A DNA stretch of 64,000 nucleotides from Gymnodinialimonas sp. 57CJ19 (lineage in GTDB: Bacteria; Pseudomonadota; Alphaproteobacteria; Rhodobacterales; Rhodobacteraceae). The position numbers were made by a program, and so were the translations under genes. The DNA is taken from contig NZ_CP151587.1 in NCBI RefSeq assembly GCF_038396845.1, positions 2,950,001 through 3,014,000 on the forward strand. The letters run 5' to 3'. How positions within the stretch are numbered: position 1 is the stretch's first letter; every line of letters begins with the position of its first letter. The notes under the pieces were generated by a model. The model saw nothing but the letters and a program-made list of their open reading frames with translations, was not told the DNA's origin and ran no database searches. Of the stretch, positions 45,887 to 55,149 are shown in pieces.

Positions 45887-45933
45887 AAGATCGCCTGGTG
45901 CAAGGTGCGGCAAAGGGAAAGGGGATGGCCCAT
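45883..45933 (-). CDS. Possible 16-codon leader peptide before kdgK
   Basis: MGHPLSLCRTLHQAIL, with CGGAGACG eight bases before its ATG and a stop sharing ATGA with the kdgK start. Spacing and overlap fit a translationally coupled leader; chance is also possible for so short a frame. Confidence 0.3.
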   Translation of the reverse strand: MGHPLSLCRTLHQAIL

Positions 45934-46236
45934 GGTCGTCTCCGGCTTGTGGTGCATATGGGGCAGATTGCGCAAAAGCCACGGGAATGACCAGTGGCGA
46001 TCTGGCTTAGGGGGTGATTGCCGGGATGGCACCTGCCGATTGCCCGTCAAAGAGGCGACCAGCCGTCGCTGCGCCGCGTCAGACGCAAGCCGCTGGCGCA
46101 CTTCTGCCACACCTTTTCAAAACTCAACATCAGATCAAAAGAATCCTGCCTTCGCGGGGCAAATCTGTTGTTTATCAACCTAAGGGAATTTCAACGCCAC
46201 GCTTAAAGCTCGTGCATGAATGCACATGGGAGCACC
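45934..46236. other. Intergenic region between kdgK and the YadA-like genes
   Basis: About 300 bases between divergent genes. No convincing gene. The part near 46120-46200 is AT-richer and probably holds the promoter of the YadA-like operon. A short inverted repeat GTGCAT/ATGCAC lies at 46213-46226 beside its start. Confidence 0.4.
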
Positions 46237-47289
46237 ATGAACACCATAAAAACAAAGGTCGCGGCGCATGCAATTGCTGTTATTGCGACTGTCTGCTCCG
46301 CCGGATCAGCTGCGGCTGATACCGTTATCGCCGATGATCTGATCGTTATTGGCGGCGCGTGCATCGGTCTTGATTGCAATGATGGGCAGGTATTTGGCCC
46401 TCACGAACTCATTCTGGCAGAAAACAACCTACGGATCGCCTTTGGCGCGGCGGGGCAGTTTCGATTGGCCGCCAATGAATCCCGCAATAATGGCGCACAG
46501 GAGTTTCGCATTGATGCGTTCCGACCTTTGACATCGGTGGCGGACGCGCCAGCGCGAGTTGCTGGTGGTATCTCTCTCGAAGCGCCAGCCAGTGCAGAGC
46601 AGCCAGACGGCTCTATCCATGTTTCTTTGGACACCGCGCCCGGCTCCTTTTCACTCATCTCGTCTCCGGCAACGGACGGCACGTTGACGTATACGCCCGG
46701 ACAAACTGCGGTTCTGCCGGCCGGCTCGTGGACAAGAATTGGCAGCTCAGACTTTATTAGTGTCGCCGCAAGTTCCCCGGTAACATCGACGGCCCCTTCT
46801 GGTGGTTTTAGTGCTCAGATTACCGATGGTTTCGTCAGCCTGGTTTCGTTTAATGACGCGGGCAATATGGTGACTCTTGGGATTGACTCGGAACAAGTCG
46901 CAGGGGCCGTTTCAGTTGGCAACGCCACCTCGCTGCGACGGGTAACAGGTGTCGCCGACGCGGTTGCGGCGGACGATGCGATCAACATGGGCCAGCTAAA
47001 CAGTTACGTGCTAAACCCGGTGCCCGACCTGACCGGCCGCATCCAATCAGAGACCGAGCGTCTTAATGGCGTTTCCGCCACTACAGCCGCGATGAGTGCC
47101 CTGCAGCCTAACCCACGGGCAGAAGCGCCCCTTTCGCTGTCTTTGGGCCTTGGCACCTATGAGGGCGAAACTGCCGCCGCCATGGGGGTTCTTTGGCAGA
47201 TGTCCAACACCTCGCATTTCCAGTTTTCCGTTGCAGGCTCTGATGCCTCTGCGCCGCAAACTGCCTTTTCAATCAGAATAGTTTGGTAA
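46237..47289 (+). CDS. Compact YadA-type trimeric autotransporter-like protein, copy 1
   Basis: 350 residues from MNTIKTKVAAHAIAV (GGGAGC just upstream; ATG at 46216 possible). Signal peptide to about 27, then a module IADDLIVIGGACIGLDCNDG ... LILAENNLRI shared with the next gene, a short beta-rich passenger, the YadA neck SLRRVTGVADAVAADDAINM and a C-terminal membrane anchor starting SALQPNPRAEAPLSLSLGLG. It is probably displayed as a trimer on the outer membrane. It is unusually small for an adhesin, and ends 4 bp before copy 2. Confidence 0.8.
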   Translation: MNTIKTKVAAHAIAVIATVCSAGSAAADTVIADDLIVIGGACIGLDCNDGQVFGPHELILAENNLRIAFGAAGQFRLAANESRNNGAQEFRIDAFRPLTSVADAPARVAGGISLEAPASAEQPDGSIHVSLDTAPGSFSLISSPATDGTLTYTPGQTAVLPAGSWTRIGSSDFISVAASSPVTSTAPSGGFSAQITDGFVSLVSFNDAGNMVTLGIDSEQVAGAVSVGNATSLRRVTGVADAVAADDAINMGQLNSYVLNPVPDLTGRIQSETERLNGVSATTAAMSALQPNPRAEAPLSLSLGLGTYEGETAAAMGVLWQMSNTSHFQFSVAGSDASAPQTAFSIRIVW

Positions 47290-47293
47290 AACC

Positions 47294-48073
47294 ATGACAA
47301 AGCTTTCACACACTCTCGCCCTGACAGTCTCGCTTTTCCCACTGGCAGGCTCGATCGCCCAAGCCGACCAAGTTATCCTGGACGACCTGATCGTTAACGG
47401 CAGCACATGTGTCGGCGCAAATTGCGTTGAGGACATGGACTTTGGTTTCAACACCCTTGTGCTGGACGGCGCCGATCCCTCGATCCTGTTTTCCGACACA
47501 AGCAGTTCGGCCAGTTTTCCGACAACCGATTGGGACGTGGGCGTTAACAACACGACCAACACATTCGCCATCGGCAATGCAAACTCGGGAACGGATGTCT
47601 TTGCCGTCAGCGCTGCCGGCGATGCTGTCGCCATCGGCGCGGGGGCCACGCTGGCCGCAGGAACAGTGAATGTGGGCGGCTTGCGGATCGCGAATGTGGC
47701 CGATGGGGTCGCCGCGACCGATGCGGTCACCTTGGGTCAGTTGAACGCCGCAATCTCGGGCCTGCCCGCGGACTTCGGCGCGTTTCAGGCCGCCAACGCG
47801 GCCAATACCGCCCGCTTGAATGTGCTTTCGTCCGAAATTAACGCCGTCGGCGCCATCGGATCGGCCATGTCGGCGCTACAACTCAACCCGCGCGGCACGG
47901 GCGACAATTTCGTGTCGATTGGCATTGGTTCGTACGAGGGCGCTACCGCGCTTGCCGTGGGTAGCTTTCACTTCCTCGCCGATAACCGGATTTTCATGAA
48001 TACGGGCATTTCCGCCGCGACTAACGGTACCGGCGGCACCGCAGCGCGGCTTGGGCTGACCTTTGGCAATTAA
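47294..48073 (+). CDS. Compact YadA-type trimeric autotransporter-like protein, copy 2
   Basis: 259 residues: signal peptide (to about 24, ending AQA), module VILDDLIVNGSTCVGANC resembling copy 1, a short passenger, neck GLRIANVADGVAATDAVTLG and anchor SALQLNPRGTGDNFVSIGIG. The two Cys in CVGANC may form a disulfide. Only 4 bp after copy 1 and overlapped by the IalB-like gene, so the three form one operon. Copies 1 and 2 look like diverged tandem duplicates and may form mixed trimers. Confidence 0.8.
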   Translation: MTKLSHTLALTVSLFPLAGSIAQADQVILDDLIVNGSTCVGANCVEDMDFGFNTLVLDGADPSILFSDTSSSASFPTTDWDVGVNNTTNTFAIGNANSGTDVFAVSAAGDAVAIGAGATLAAGTVNVGGLRIANVADGVAATDAVTLGQLNAAISGLPADFGAFQAANAANTARLNVLSSEINAVGAIGSAMSALQLNPRGTGDNFVSIGIGSYEGATALAVGSFHFLADNRIFMNTGISAATNGTGGTAARLGLTFGN

Positions 48074-48551
48074 GCGGCGCGGCCCTCTTGCGGCGCTAAT
48101 CGGCCTGGGCTTGCTCCTTGCCGCACCTGCGCCCGCCCAAGAGGCTGAGAACGTTGTCGTATTCGGGGATTGGGAACGGGTGTGCACCGACGAGGGTCGG
48201 TGTACCTTTTCGCAAGCCAATGCAGATCCCGCCACCGGTGACATCCGCATGCGCACCGAGATTTCGGTGCTTTCCGACACGCAGACCTTGATGTCGGTCA
48301 TCGTGCCCGACAGCGTTCTGCTGACCGAAGGCCCTTGGCTCACCGTGGATGGCCTTTATGTGGGCGAGCTGAATTACGTGCGCTGCCCCGGTGGTTGCCT
48401 GGCGCGCGTGGTCTTCACCCCGCAACAGTTACAACTGGTCGCCAGTGGCACGCGAGCCGTCATCACGGTGACGGCGGGCGGACAACGGGTTGGGCTTGTA
48501 ATCTCGATGGATGGTCTTCAAGCCGGTTTGGCCGCTTTCACTGACTTCTGA
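48063..48551 (+). CDS. Invasion-associated locus B (IalB)-family periplasmic protein
   Basis: 162 residues with a basic n-region and signal peptide (MAIKRRGPLAALIGLG..., to about 25). FGDWERVC, SVIVPDSVLLTEGPWL and YVRCPGGCLARVVF match the IalB family, including its two cysteine pairs. The start is taken as TTG at 48063, inside the end of copy 2, because no ATG fits; this is uncertain. IalB proteins are periplasmic and affect envelope properties. Co-expression with the two trimeric autotransporters suggests a shared surface role. Confidence 0.75.
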   Translation: MAIKRRGPLAALIGLGLLLAAPAPAQEAENVVVFGDWERVCTDEGRCTFSQANADPATGDIRMRTEISVLSDTQTLMSVIVPDSVLLTEGPWLTVDGLYVGELNYVRCPGGCLARVVFTPQQLQLVASGTRAVITVTAGGQRVGLVISMDGLQAGLAAFTDF

Positions 48552-48656
48552 GCCCCCTGCCCGCCCCGCGAGATCAATCTTGCGACCTCGCCGGAGCATG
48601 TGCCGCCCGGTGTCTCAAGGGGCAGAACACACGCCGCCTGAGTGGCGGTGGCCATG

Positions 48657-49838
48657 TCATGGAAGTCGCTTAATGCGCATGACATCGAGAGCCGCCTCAA
48701 ATTCCCGAAGCGAGAGACCCTCAGCCAGCGCGCGCACAAACAGCATTTGCTGGGTCTCCGGTGCAAGCCCGCCTTTCGGCGGATCGCGGTCCAGGTTGGT
48801 CGGAAATGAATATCCTTCTGCGCACGCAGCGATGGCAGCCTTCAGATCAGACGCAGCGACTGCGCTTTCCTGATGCGCGGTAAGCGCGTGGGGGTACAAC
48901 AATCTGCACATCTTGTCGCGATCTACTGTTTCCATGGCACGCCCGAATGCTGACGACACCTGCAACAAGTTTGCCATGCGGTGGATATCGGTGCTCGTGT
49001 TTGCGCCCGCCGCGTGAAAAAGAGCGGGATTGAAAAAGAGGGCATCCCCTTTTGCAAGCGGCAGTTGAATGCATCGCTTTTCGAACACCTCTCTGAAGTC
49101 GTCTCTGCGCCACGCGGCATATCCAGCGCGGTAGAGTTGCGAGAACGGCAGCAGCTTTGTCGGGCCGCTTTCAACGGGCATGTCACAATGGGCAACGGCA
49201 CCTTGCAGCGTCAAAGCAGGGGAAAGGTCATGAACATGGGCGGGGTATTCTGCACTAACCTCAGCTGTTTGAAATCCAAGGTGATAGTCTCTGTGGGCTT
49301 GCTGTGCCGTGCCGCCGGGGTGAACCAGATTGATCTGCGCCGTCATCTGATAGTTTGGACCAAGCCATGCCTCGCACGCTGCAGCGACGGATGTATTGGC
49401 GAAATAGCGCAAGAATACTTCCGGCGCTTCTTCGCATAGCTTCTGCAATGAGTTCCAGATCCTGTCATTTGAACCGGCTGCCGCGAAATGGTCGCCGCCG
49501 CCGCCGCTTGCCCGTTTTTCTGCTGCGATGATCTTGTCAAAGATCGCGGTGGCTTCGTCGATTGCGGCTGTATCCGCATAGGCGTTGCGTAAAACCAGAG
49601 CCCCGGCGCCAGACCGCAGAGACCGCGCCCATTCAGCCATGATTGAACGGCGCTTTGTTCTGTCTTCCAGGGAGGGCCGCAATTGGGACATGTCATAAAT
49701 GGGGACATTGTGTTGGATCACGTGGGCGTGGGGAACGGTTGAAGGGTCCGCCGATTGCTCGATGATTGCAGTGAAAGCGTGCAAATCACATGCTGCGCTA
49801 TCAAAATATCCTGCGTCTGTGTCGATAAGATCGTTCAT
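48657..49838 (-). CDS. Phytanoyl-CoA dioxygenase (PhyH)-family oxygenase
   Basis: 393 residues. Non-haem Fe(II)/2-oxoglutarate enzyme: metal ligands H-x-D in QQAHRDYHLGFQ and distal His in FNPALFHAAGANTS. Substrate unknown. Its start is back-to-back with a truncated LacI reading frame, so it may once have been under LacI-type control. Convergent with the IalB-like gene. Confidence 0.82.
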   Translation of the reverse strand: MNDLIDTDAGYFDSAACDLHAFTAIIEQSADPSTVPHAHVIQHNVPIYDMSQLRPSLEDRTKRRSIMAEWARSLRSGAGALVLRNAYADTAAIDEATAIFDKIIAAEKRASGGGGDHFAAAGSNDRIWNSLQKLCEEAPEVFLRYFANTSVAAACEAWLGPNYQMTAQINLVHPGGTAQQAHRDYHLGFQTAEVSAEYPAHVHDLSPALTLQGAVAHCDMPVESGPTKLLPFSQLYRAGYAAWRRDDFREVFEKRCIQLPLAKGDALFFNPALFHAAGANTSTDIHRMANLLQVSSAFGRAMETVDRDKMCRLLYPHALTAHQESAVAASDLKAAIAACAEGYSFPTNLDRDPPKGGLAPETQQMLFVRALAEGLSLREFEAALDVMRIKRLP

Positions 49839-50125
49839 TGAATGGCTCCCAGTGTTCGGCGCTTCATTGTGTCGTAACTTTCCCTGATTGGCTTCGCAAA
49901 AAACTCACTGACCCATCGGTTCCACTTAAGGAAGTTGCCAGACGGGCTGGACTGAGCACCGCGACCGTCGACCGCGTGATAAACAATCGCTCGAGGGTCC
50001 GTCCGCGAACAAGGGCGCGTGTGGCAGCCGCGATTTCGGAACTGGAACGGCAAGAGGCACAATTGACCGCCCCCGGGGCGACGCATGTTTTTCGATTTTG
50101 TGGGCGAAGCATAAACGCGCTTTAG
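49838..50125 (+). pseudogene. Remnant of a LacI-family regulator (DNA-binding domain only)
   Basis: From 49919 the frame reads VPLKEVARRAGLSTATVDRV, then NNRSRVRPRTRARVAAAISE, a complete LacI helix-turn-helix and hinge start. It stops after about 95 codons, where the family has a 270-residue ligand-binding domain. The reading frame upstream of the domain lacks an ATG (TTG only), and the next 138 bases show no continuation in any frame. Decay after a deletion is the simplest reading. Confidence 0.7.
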
Positions 50126-50263
50126 CCGTGTAACACAAAGAGCCGCTGAACAGGTTCTGCCCCCCATCGGGAGCGCCGCGTGCCGACCGAGGGTTCAGCC
50201 ACAAGAGCGGCGCTGCCGGATGACGGTTGGTTATCCTACGTCGCCTTCTCAAAACGCCTATCG

Positions 50264-51505
50264 CTAAGCCACTATGCCTTCGGCGCACCATCCGTCGAAG
50301 ATCTCCAGCGCCGTTGCTGCAAACGCGGCATCGTTGATGTGGCAAGCGATGCGCTGAGCGGTCACGGTTTCCGGTAATGTGGCCTCAAGCTCTGCAAAGA
50401 ACGCGGCCAATCCTTCGGGGTTGTGCAAATCGGCCCCCTCGCGGTCCCATTCGCCCAAACCATGTTCGGGCAGGATCAAGGCGACAGGGCTTGTTGCGGT
50501 GGCCAATTGTCTTGAATGGGCCCGCGCGACCTGCTTGCAGTCCTCTGCATTCAGGACAACTGACGTCAGCAACCGATTGTGCGCGTGTTTCAGGTGGTTG
50601 CGCCACTTGTCGTCGATAGGCTTCCAGCCGACGACATCGACCAAGTCGTAGCATCCCGGCGCCACAATCTGCGGCGTCCCGCTCTTGCCCGCGTTCGTAA
50701 GCCGGTCCGTCCCGGCAGATATATTTGACCCATGGATGTGATTGCCCAATTCCTGAGTGCAGAAGTCGAACACGCAGGCGAATGCCCCCTGCGCCGCGAG
50801 GCTTTCAAACGCACGCCCCCCCATGCCGGTCGCATGGAACACCGCAACTTCGAACCCGCGCTCTTCCAAGGCGGGCTTCAACGGCACCACATATTTAAGC
50901 GCCGACGTGCCAAGGGACATCATACCTATCAAGGGCTTGTCGGGATCGGGCATCTGCACAGCGCGTGCCGCGCCGAGCACCGCCCCTGCGGCCTGCGAAA
51001 GGGACGCTTTGCAAACGGAGTTCAGCCCGTATAGCCCCCCGGCCCACAGGATCATCTGCGTATCCGCCGCCAGCCGGTCCGCCGGGATCAGGGGCGAGAA
51101 CGACACGGTGGACACGATGTATTTCGGCACCCCCAATGGCAGGGCGGACGCGACATCAAGGGCCAGATCGGTGCCCATCGTCCCGCCCAGAACGATCATG
51201 CCGTCAAAGGCGCCCTGAGTGTAGAGCCGCGCGGCCAGAAGGCTTGCGCCCTGAGCCATGATCTGCATGGCGTGGTTTTCATCGCCGCTGTCGATCGCGG
51301 CCTGGATTGAGCTTCCGCCCTCTCGCGCGACATCATGTTTAGAGTGGTCGCAGGGGCGTGACGGATCGCCAAGCACCGACACATCCATGGTGACAACCTT
51401 GCCGCCCTGATCGCGGATGACCTGGGCCAGAAATCCCAGCTCGTCGTCCTTGGTGTCATAGGTGCCGATGACGAGGATCGTCTTGTCTGCATTTTGCGCG
51501 GCCAT
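50264..51505 (-). CDS. UPF0261 / Tm-1-like ATP-binding domain protein
   Basis: 413 residues. N-terminal domain KTILVIGTYDTKDDELGFLA and MIVLGGTMGTDLALD, then a C-terminal domain with GMMSLGTSALKYV and VFHATGMGGRAFE, as in UPF0261 proteins and the N-terminal part of plant Tm-1. The family binds ATP; its metabolic reaction is not settled. Nine bp after the aldehyde dehydrogenase gene, last of the tct operon. Confidence 0.86.
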   Translation of the reverse strand: MAAQNADKTILVIGTYDTKDDELGFLAQVIRDQGGKVVTMDVSVLGDPSRPCDHSKHDVAREGGSSIQAAIDSGDENHAMQIMAQGASLLAARLYTQGAFDGMIVLGGTMGTDLALDVASALPLGVPKYIVSTVSFSPLIPADRLAADTQMILWAGGLYGLNSVCKASLSQAAGAVLGAARAVQMPDPDKPLIGMMSLGTSALKYVVPLKPALEERGFEVAVFHATGMGGRAFESLAAQGAFACVFDFCTQELGNHIHGSNISAGTDRLTNAGKSGTPQIVAPGCYDLVDVVGWKPIDDKWRNHLKHAHNRLLTSVVLNAEDCKQVARAHSRQLATATSPVALILPEHGLGEWDREGADLHNPEGLAAFFAELEATLPETVTAQRIACHINDAAFAATALEIFDGWCAEGIVA

Positions 51506-51514
51506 GGATGCCTC

Positions 51515-52999
51515 CTACAGCTTGATCCAAGCGGTTTTGAGATTGATGTATTTCTCGATTGCGTGCAGCGATTTGTCGGCGCCATTGCCCGATTGACCGA
51601 CGCCCCCCAAAGGCACGGTTCCGTCCGCGCCGCCGTAGGTATTCACATGCATCACCCCGGTTCGCACGCCGCGAACCATGCGATGCGCACGAGACAGGTT
51701 GGAGGTCCATACCCCCCCCGCAAGCCCGTAAACGGTGCCATTGGCAAGGTGGACGGCCTCCTCCTCGGTGGCGAACGAGGTTACACCCAAGACGGGGCCG
51801 AAGACCTCTTTTTGGGTCAACGTGGCGTCAGGCGTCACGCCGGTCACGATGGTGGGGGCCATGTAAAAGCCGCCGGTGTCTTGCAGAATACGCTCGCCAC
51901 CGGTGATAATCTGCCCGCCCTCGGCCTTGGCCGTTTCCACAAAGCCAAGGTTGGCCTGCAACTGGATGTCGGAGTTCACCGCACCGATCTGAGTGTTCAT
52001 TTGCAACGGGTCACCCACGCGCATGGCTTCTGCGGCCTTGGCCACCGCTGCGACGAAATCATCGTGGATTGCTGCCTCGACCAGCAGGCGCGATCCCGCG
52101 ACGCAGACTTGGCCGGCGTTGCGGAAAATTCCGCTGGCCGCGACCGTGGCGGCTTCATCAAGGTTGGGGGCGTCTGCGAAAATGATGTTGGGGGATTTGC
52201 CACCCAACTCCAGATACACGCGCTTCATGTTGGAGCGCGCCGCATATTCCATCAGCCGCCGCCCCGTGGCCCCCGATCCGGTGAACGCCAGAACATCGAC
52301 GTCCATGGAAAGGCCGAGGGTTTCGCCCACGACCCTGCCCTCGCCCGTCACCGCGTTCAACACCCCCGGCGGCAAGCCTGCCTCTAACGCCAGTTCCGCC
52401 ATGCGCATCAGCGAAAGCGAGGCGGTCTCCGAGGGCTTCAGGACGACGGAATTACCCATCGCAAGGGCGGGTCCCAACTTCCAGGCCCCGATCATCAGTG
52501 GGAAATTCCACGGGATGATCGCGCCGACAACGCCCACGGGTTCCTTGTGGATCAGACCCAGAATATCCGAGGCTGTTGGCGCGATCTCGCCGTAGATCTT
52601 ATCCAGAGCCTCAGCGTAATAGCGGATGGTTGCGGCGGCCGATCCGGGTTCTGCCTTTAGGGCCATGGAAATTTCGGTGCCGTTGTCCTGCACGCCTAAT
52701 ACGGCAAGCTCCAGCGCGTTGGCCTCGATCAGGTCGGCCCATTTCATCAGGACCTTTTTGCGTGCCGCCGGTGGCTGGCCCGCCCAACGGCCATCCTCGA
52801 ACGCGGCGCGGGCCGATGCGATTGCGGCCTCCATATCTCTTGCCGTGCCTTTGGCTGTCGTTGTCAAAACCTGCCCATCAATGGGCGAGATCACGTCCAT
52901 CGTCGCGCCATCGCTGGCGGCTACGTGCTTGCCGTCAATCAGATGCGCGAACGCGGGAACGGGCAGCGCGCGCAGGGTGTCGATTTGATGTTGGTCCAT
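51515..52999 (-). CDS. NAD(P)-dependent aldehyde dehydrogenase
   Basis: 494-residue ALDH superfamily enzyme. Catalytic Glu in LELGGKSPNI and nucleophile Cys in NAGQVCVAGSR; NAD motif FTGSGATGRRL; IIPWNFPLM. Closest in look to gamma-glutamyl-gamma-aminobutyraldehyde or betaine-aldehyde type dehydrogenases, but the aldehyde is not known. In operon between tctA (5 bp) and UPF0261 (9 bp), so it probably oxidises an aldehyde derived from the imported substrate. Confidence 0.9.
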   Translation of the reverse strand: MDQHQIDTLRALPVPAFAHLIDGKHVAASDGATMDVISPIDGQVLTTTAKGTARDMEAAIASARAAFEDGRWAGQPPAARKKVLMKWADLIEANALELAVLGVQDNGTEISMALKAEPGSAAATIRYYAEALDKIYGEIAPTASDILGLIHKEPVGVVGAIIPWNFPLMIGAWKLGPALAMGNSVVLKPSETASLSLMRMAELALEAGLPPGVLNAVTGEGRVVGETLGLSMDVDVLAFTGSGATGRRLMEYAARSNMKRVYLELGGKSPNIIFADAPNLDEAATVAASGIFRNAGQVCVAGSRLLVEAAIHDDFVAAVAKAAEAMRVGDPLQMNTQIGAVNSDIQLQANLGFVETAKAEGGQIITGGERILQDTGGFYMAPTIVTGVTPDATLTQKEVFGPVLGVTSFATEEEAVHLANGTVYGLAGGVWTSNLSRAHRMVRGVRTGVMHVNTYGGADGTVPLGGVGQSGNGADKSLHAIEKYINLKTAWIKL

Positions 53000-53004
53000 T
53001 GGTC

Positions 53005-54525
53005 CTACCGTGTCTGGCTGTCGTGCAAATCGTGATCTTCATCGGGCTGATGGGCGCGGGATTCCTTGATCAGGGTGCGAACATGCAGGACCAGAACGAT
53101 GACGATGATTGCAAAGAGGATGAAGGCTATCGGGCGTTCGATCATGTCGAACGGAGTGTTGAGGCGGGGCAACGCAGAGCGGAGTTTCACCTCCATGATG
53201 CCGCCAAGCACCATGCCAAGGATGATCGGCACGATGGGCAGGTTCAGGCGCTTCAGGATCAGACCCAGCACACCAAACCCCGCCGCGATCATGCAATCGG
53301 TCAGGGAATTGCGCAGCGAGTAGACGCCCACAAACGACAGAAGCAGGATCATCACGCCAAGGAACCGCGTCGGCACGCGAATGATCTTCGTCAGCATGTT
53401 GGTCGAAAACAGCAAGAAGACCATCACGATGACATTCAACGCGATCAGCGCGAAATACAGCCCGTAAACAAGGTCGATGTTGTTTTGGAACAATTGCGGG
53501 CCGGGAATGACGTTGTGGACATAGAACACCGACAACATCATCGCGGTCAGCGCCTCGCCGGGAATACCAAGGGCGAGTAGCGGGATCATTGCGGCGGCGG
53601 GCACCGCGTTATTGGCAGCCTCCGAGGCGACGAGCCCCTCGGGCGATCCTTTGCCGAATTGGTCCGGCGTCTTGGAGGTCTTCTGAGCATAGGTGTAGCT
53701 CATGAATTGTGCGGTAAATTCACCGGTGCCCGGGATCATGCCCAGAACCACCCCAAAGGCCGATGCGACAGTGGCCACGCGCTTGTGCTTCATCAGCTCT
53801 CGTAGCCCCGCCCCGATCCGGCCCGAGACCGGCTTTGCCTCGGGGCTGCTGTCGGGTTGCAGCAGCAAGAAGAACGCCTGACTAAGCGCGAACAGGCCCA
53901 GAACCACGACGATCAGGTTCACCCCGGAGCTAAGGAACGAATACCCGAAGGTGAAGCGCTGCGTATAGGTGACGGCATCCAGCCCGACGGTTTGCAGAAA
54001 GATACCAAACATCGCCAGCAACCCAGCCGCGAAGATCTGCCCCCGGTGCGCAAGAACCACAAGGATGATGCCCAAAAGCGCGGCCAGAAAGATTTCGCGG
54101 CTGCCAAACATCGGCGCGACCAGCGCCAGCACGGGGGACAGCAGGATCAGGCAGCCGATCCCGAAAATACCGCCCCAGAATGACGCGGCATAGGCCAGAG
54201 ACACGGCCCGGTGCGCCTCTCCGTTCTGTGTCATCGGGTAGCCGTCATAAGACGTCAATGCGTTTACAGCCGTGCCCGGCGTATTGATGAGAACCGCAGG
54301 AATTGCGCCGCCATACATGCTGGAGCCGTAAATCCCCAACAGCACGGTCAATCCCACGATCGGATCAAGCGAGAAGGTCGCGGGAAGCAAGATCGCAATG
54401 GCAACGGCAGGGCCCACGCCGGGGATGGCCCCGATGATGACGCCGCCGATCGACCCCACCAGCAGGGCCACCAGCACGTCCCAACGGGTAATCATTTCGA
54501 GGCCGGCAAGAATGTTTTCCATCAA
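53005..54525 (-). CDS. tctA: Tripartite tricarboxylate transporter, large permease TctA
   Basis: 506-residue membrane protein with about eleven helices. TctA signature GAIPGVGPAVAIAILLP near the N-terminus and GMIPGTGEFTAQFMSY in the second half, two related half-motifs. It forms the channel with TctB; the start is 10 bp after the tctB stop. Confidence 0.93.
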   Translation of the reverse strand: MMENILAGLEMITRWDVLVALLVGSIGGVIIGAIPGVGPAVAIAILLPATFSLDPIVGLTVLLGIYGSSMYGGAIPAVLINTPGTAVNALTSYDGYPMTQNGEAHRAVSLAYAASFWGGIFGIGCLILLSPVLALVAPMFGSREIFLAALLGIILVVLAHRGQIFAAGLLAMFGIFLQTVGLDAVTYTQRFTFGYSFLSSGVNLIVVVLGLFALSQAFFLLLQPDSSPEAKPVSGRIGAGLRELMKHKRVATVASAFGVVLGMIPGTGEFTAQFMSYTYAQKTSKTPDQFGKGSPEGLVASEAANNAVPAAAMIPLLALGIPGEALTAMMLSVFYVHNVIPGPQLFQNNIDLVYGLYFALIALNVIVMVFLLFSTNMLTKIIRVPTRFLGVMILLLSFVGVYSLRNSLTDCMIAAGFGVLGLILKRLNLPIVPIILGMVLGGIMEVKLRSALPRLNTPFDMIERPIAFILFAIIVIVLVLHVRTLIKESRAHQPDEDHDLHDSQTR

Positions 54526-54535
54526 AACGGTCCGA

Positions 54536-55075
54536 TCAGAAGTAGGTCAGCATGATCTGGCGCATCCCATCGGGAAGGCTTTGGTAGATCAAACCGGAAG
54601 GAAGGTTCACTTGCAGCAGCGTTTTGAACAGCACCACAATCACCACGGCCGACAGGGCCGCCGCGATCAATGTGCGCGGCCGGCGATAGCCAGCGCGAAA
54701 CGTCAGTGCGACGGCAAACACCAGAGTTGTCAGCAGATAGCCGGCGTAAGGCACGGCACCGGCGTAGGCGATGAACCACACGGCGTATTCCAACGCACAG
54801 ACCCAAAGCAAGACTTCGCGCCAGCGTCCCTGAATACGCTCTGACCACATCGACCCCAGCAAATGCAGCGCCGAGAAAGCGGCCATGCCACCAAGCGACA
54901 CAGCGGGCCAAAACCGGGGCTGAGCGAACAGCGCATTGCCATTTCTCCAAGCGGTCTGGTTCATGATCTGCGATAGCAAAAACACAGAAACCAACAGTGC
55001 AAACCAGGCAAATACGATGTCGCCCGGACGCCGGTAGCGCTTGAACAGACGTTGTAGGGTTTTGACGCGCGACAT
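54536..55075 (-). CDS. tctB: Tripartite tricarboxylate transporter, small permease TctB
   Basis: 179 residues with four transmembrane helices (about 19-37, 57-73, 90-115, 130-165). Poorly conserved in sequence but correctly placed between tctC and tctA. Confidence 0.85.
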   Translation of the reverse strand: MSRVKTLQRLFKRYRRPGDIVFAWFALLVSVFLLSQIMNQTAWRNGNALFAQPRFWPAVSLGGMAAFSALHLLGSMWSERIQGRWREVLLWVCALEYAVWFIAYAGAVPYAGYLLTTLVFAVALTFRAGYRRPRTLIAAALSAVVIVVLFKTLLQVNLPSGLIYQSLPDGMRQIMLTYF

Positions 55076-55149
55076 GGGAAGAGTCCGTTAGATTGGCAGT
55101 AGTCGGCCGGGCAACAGCTTTGGCTGCCCGGCCTGCGTCGACAAGAGGT

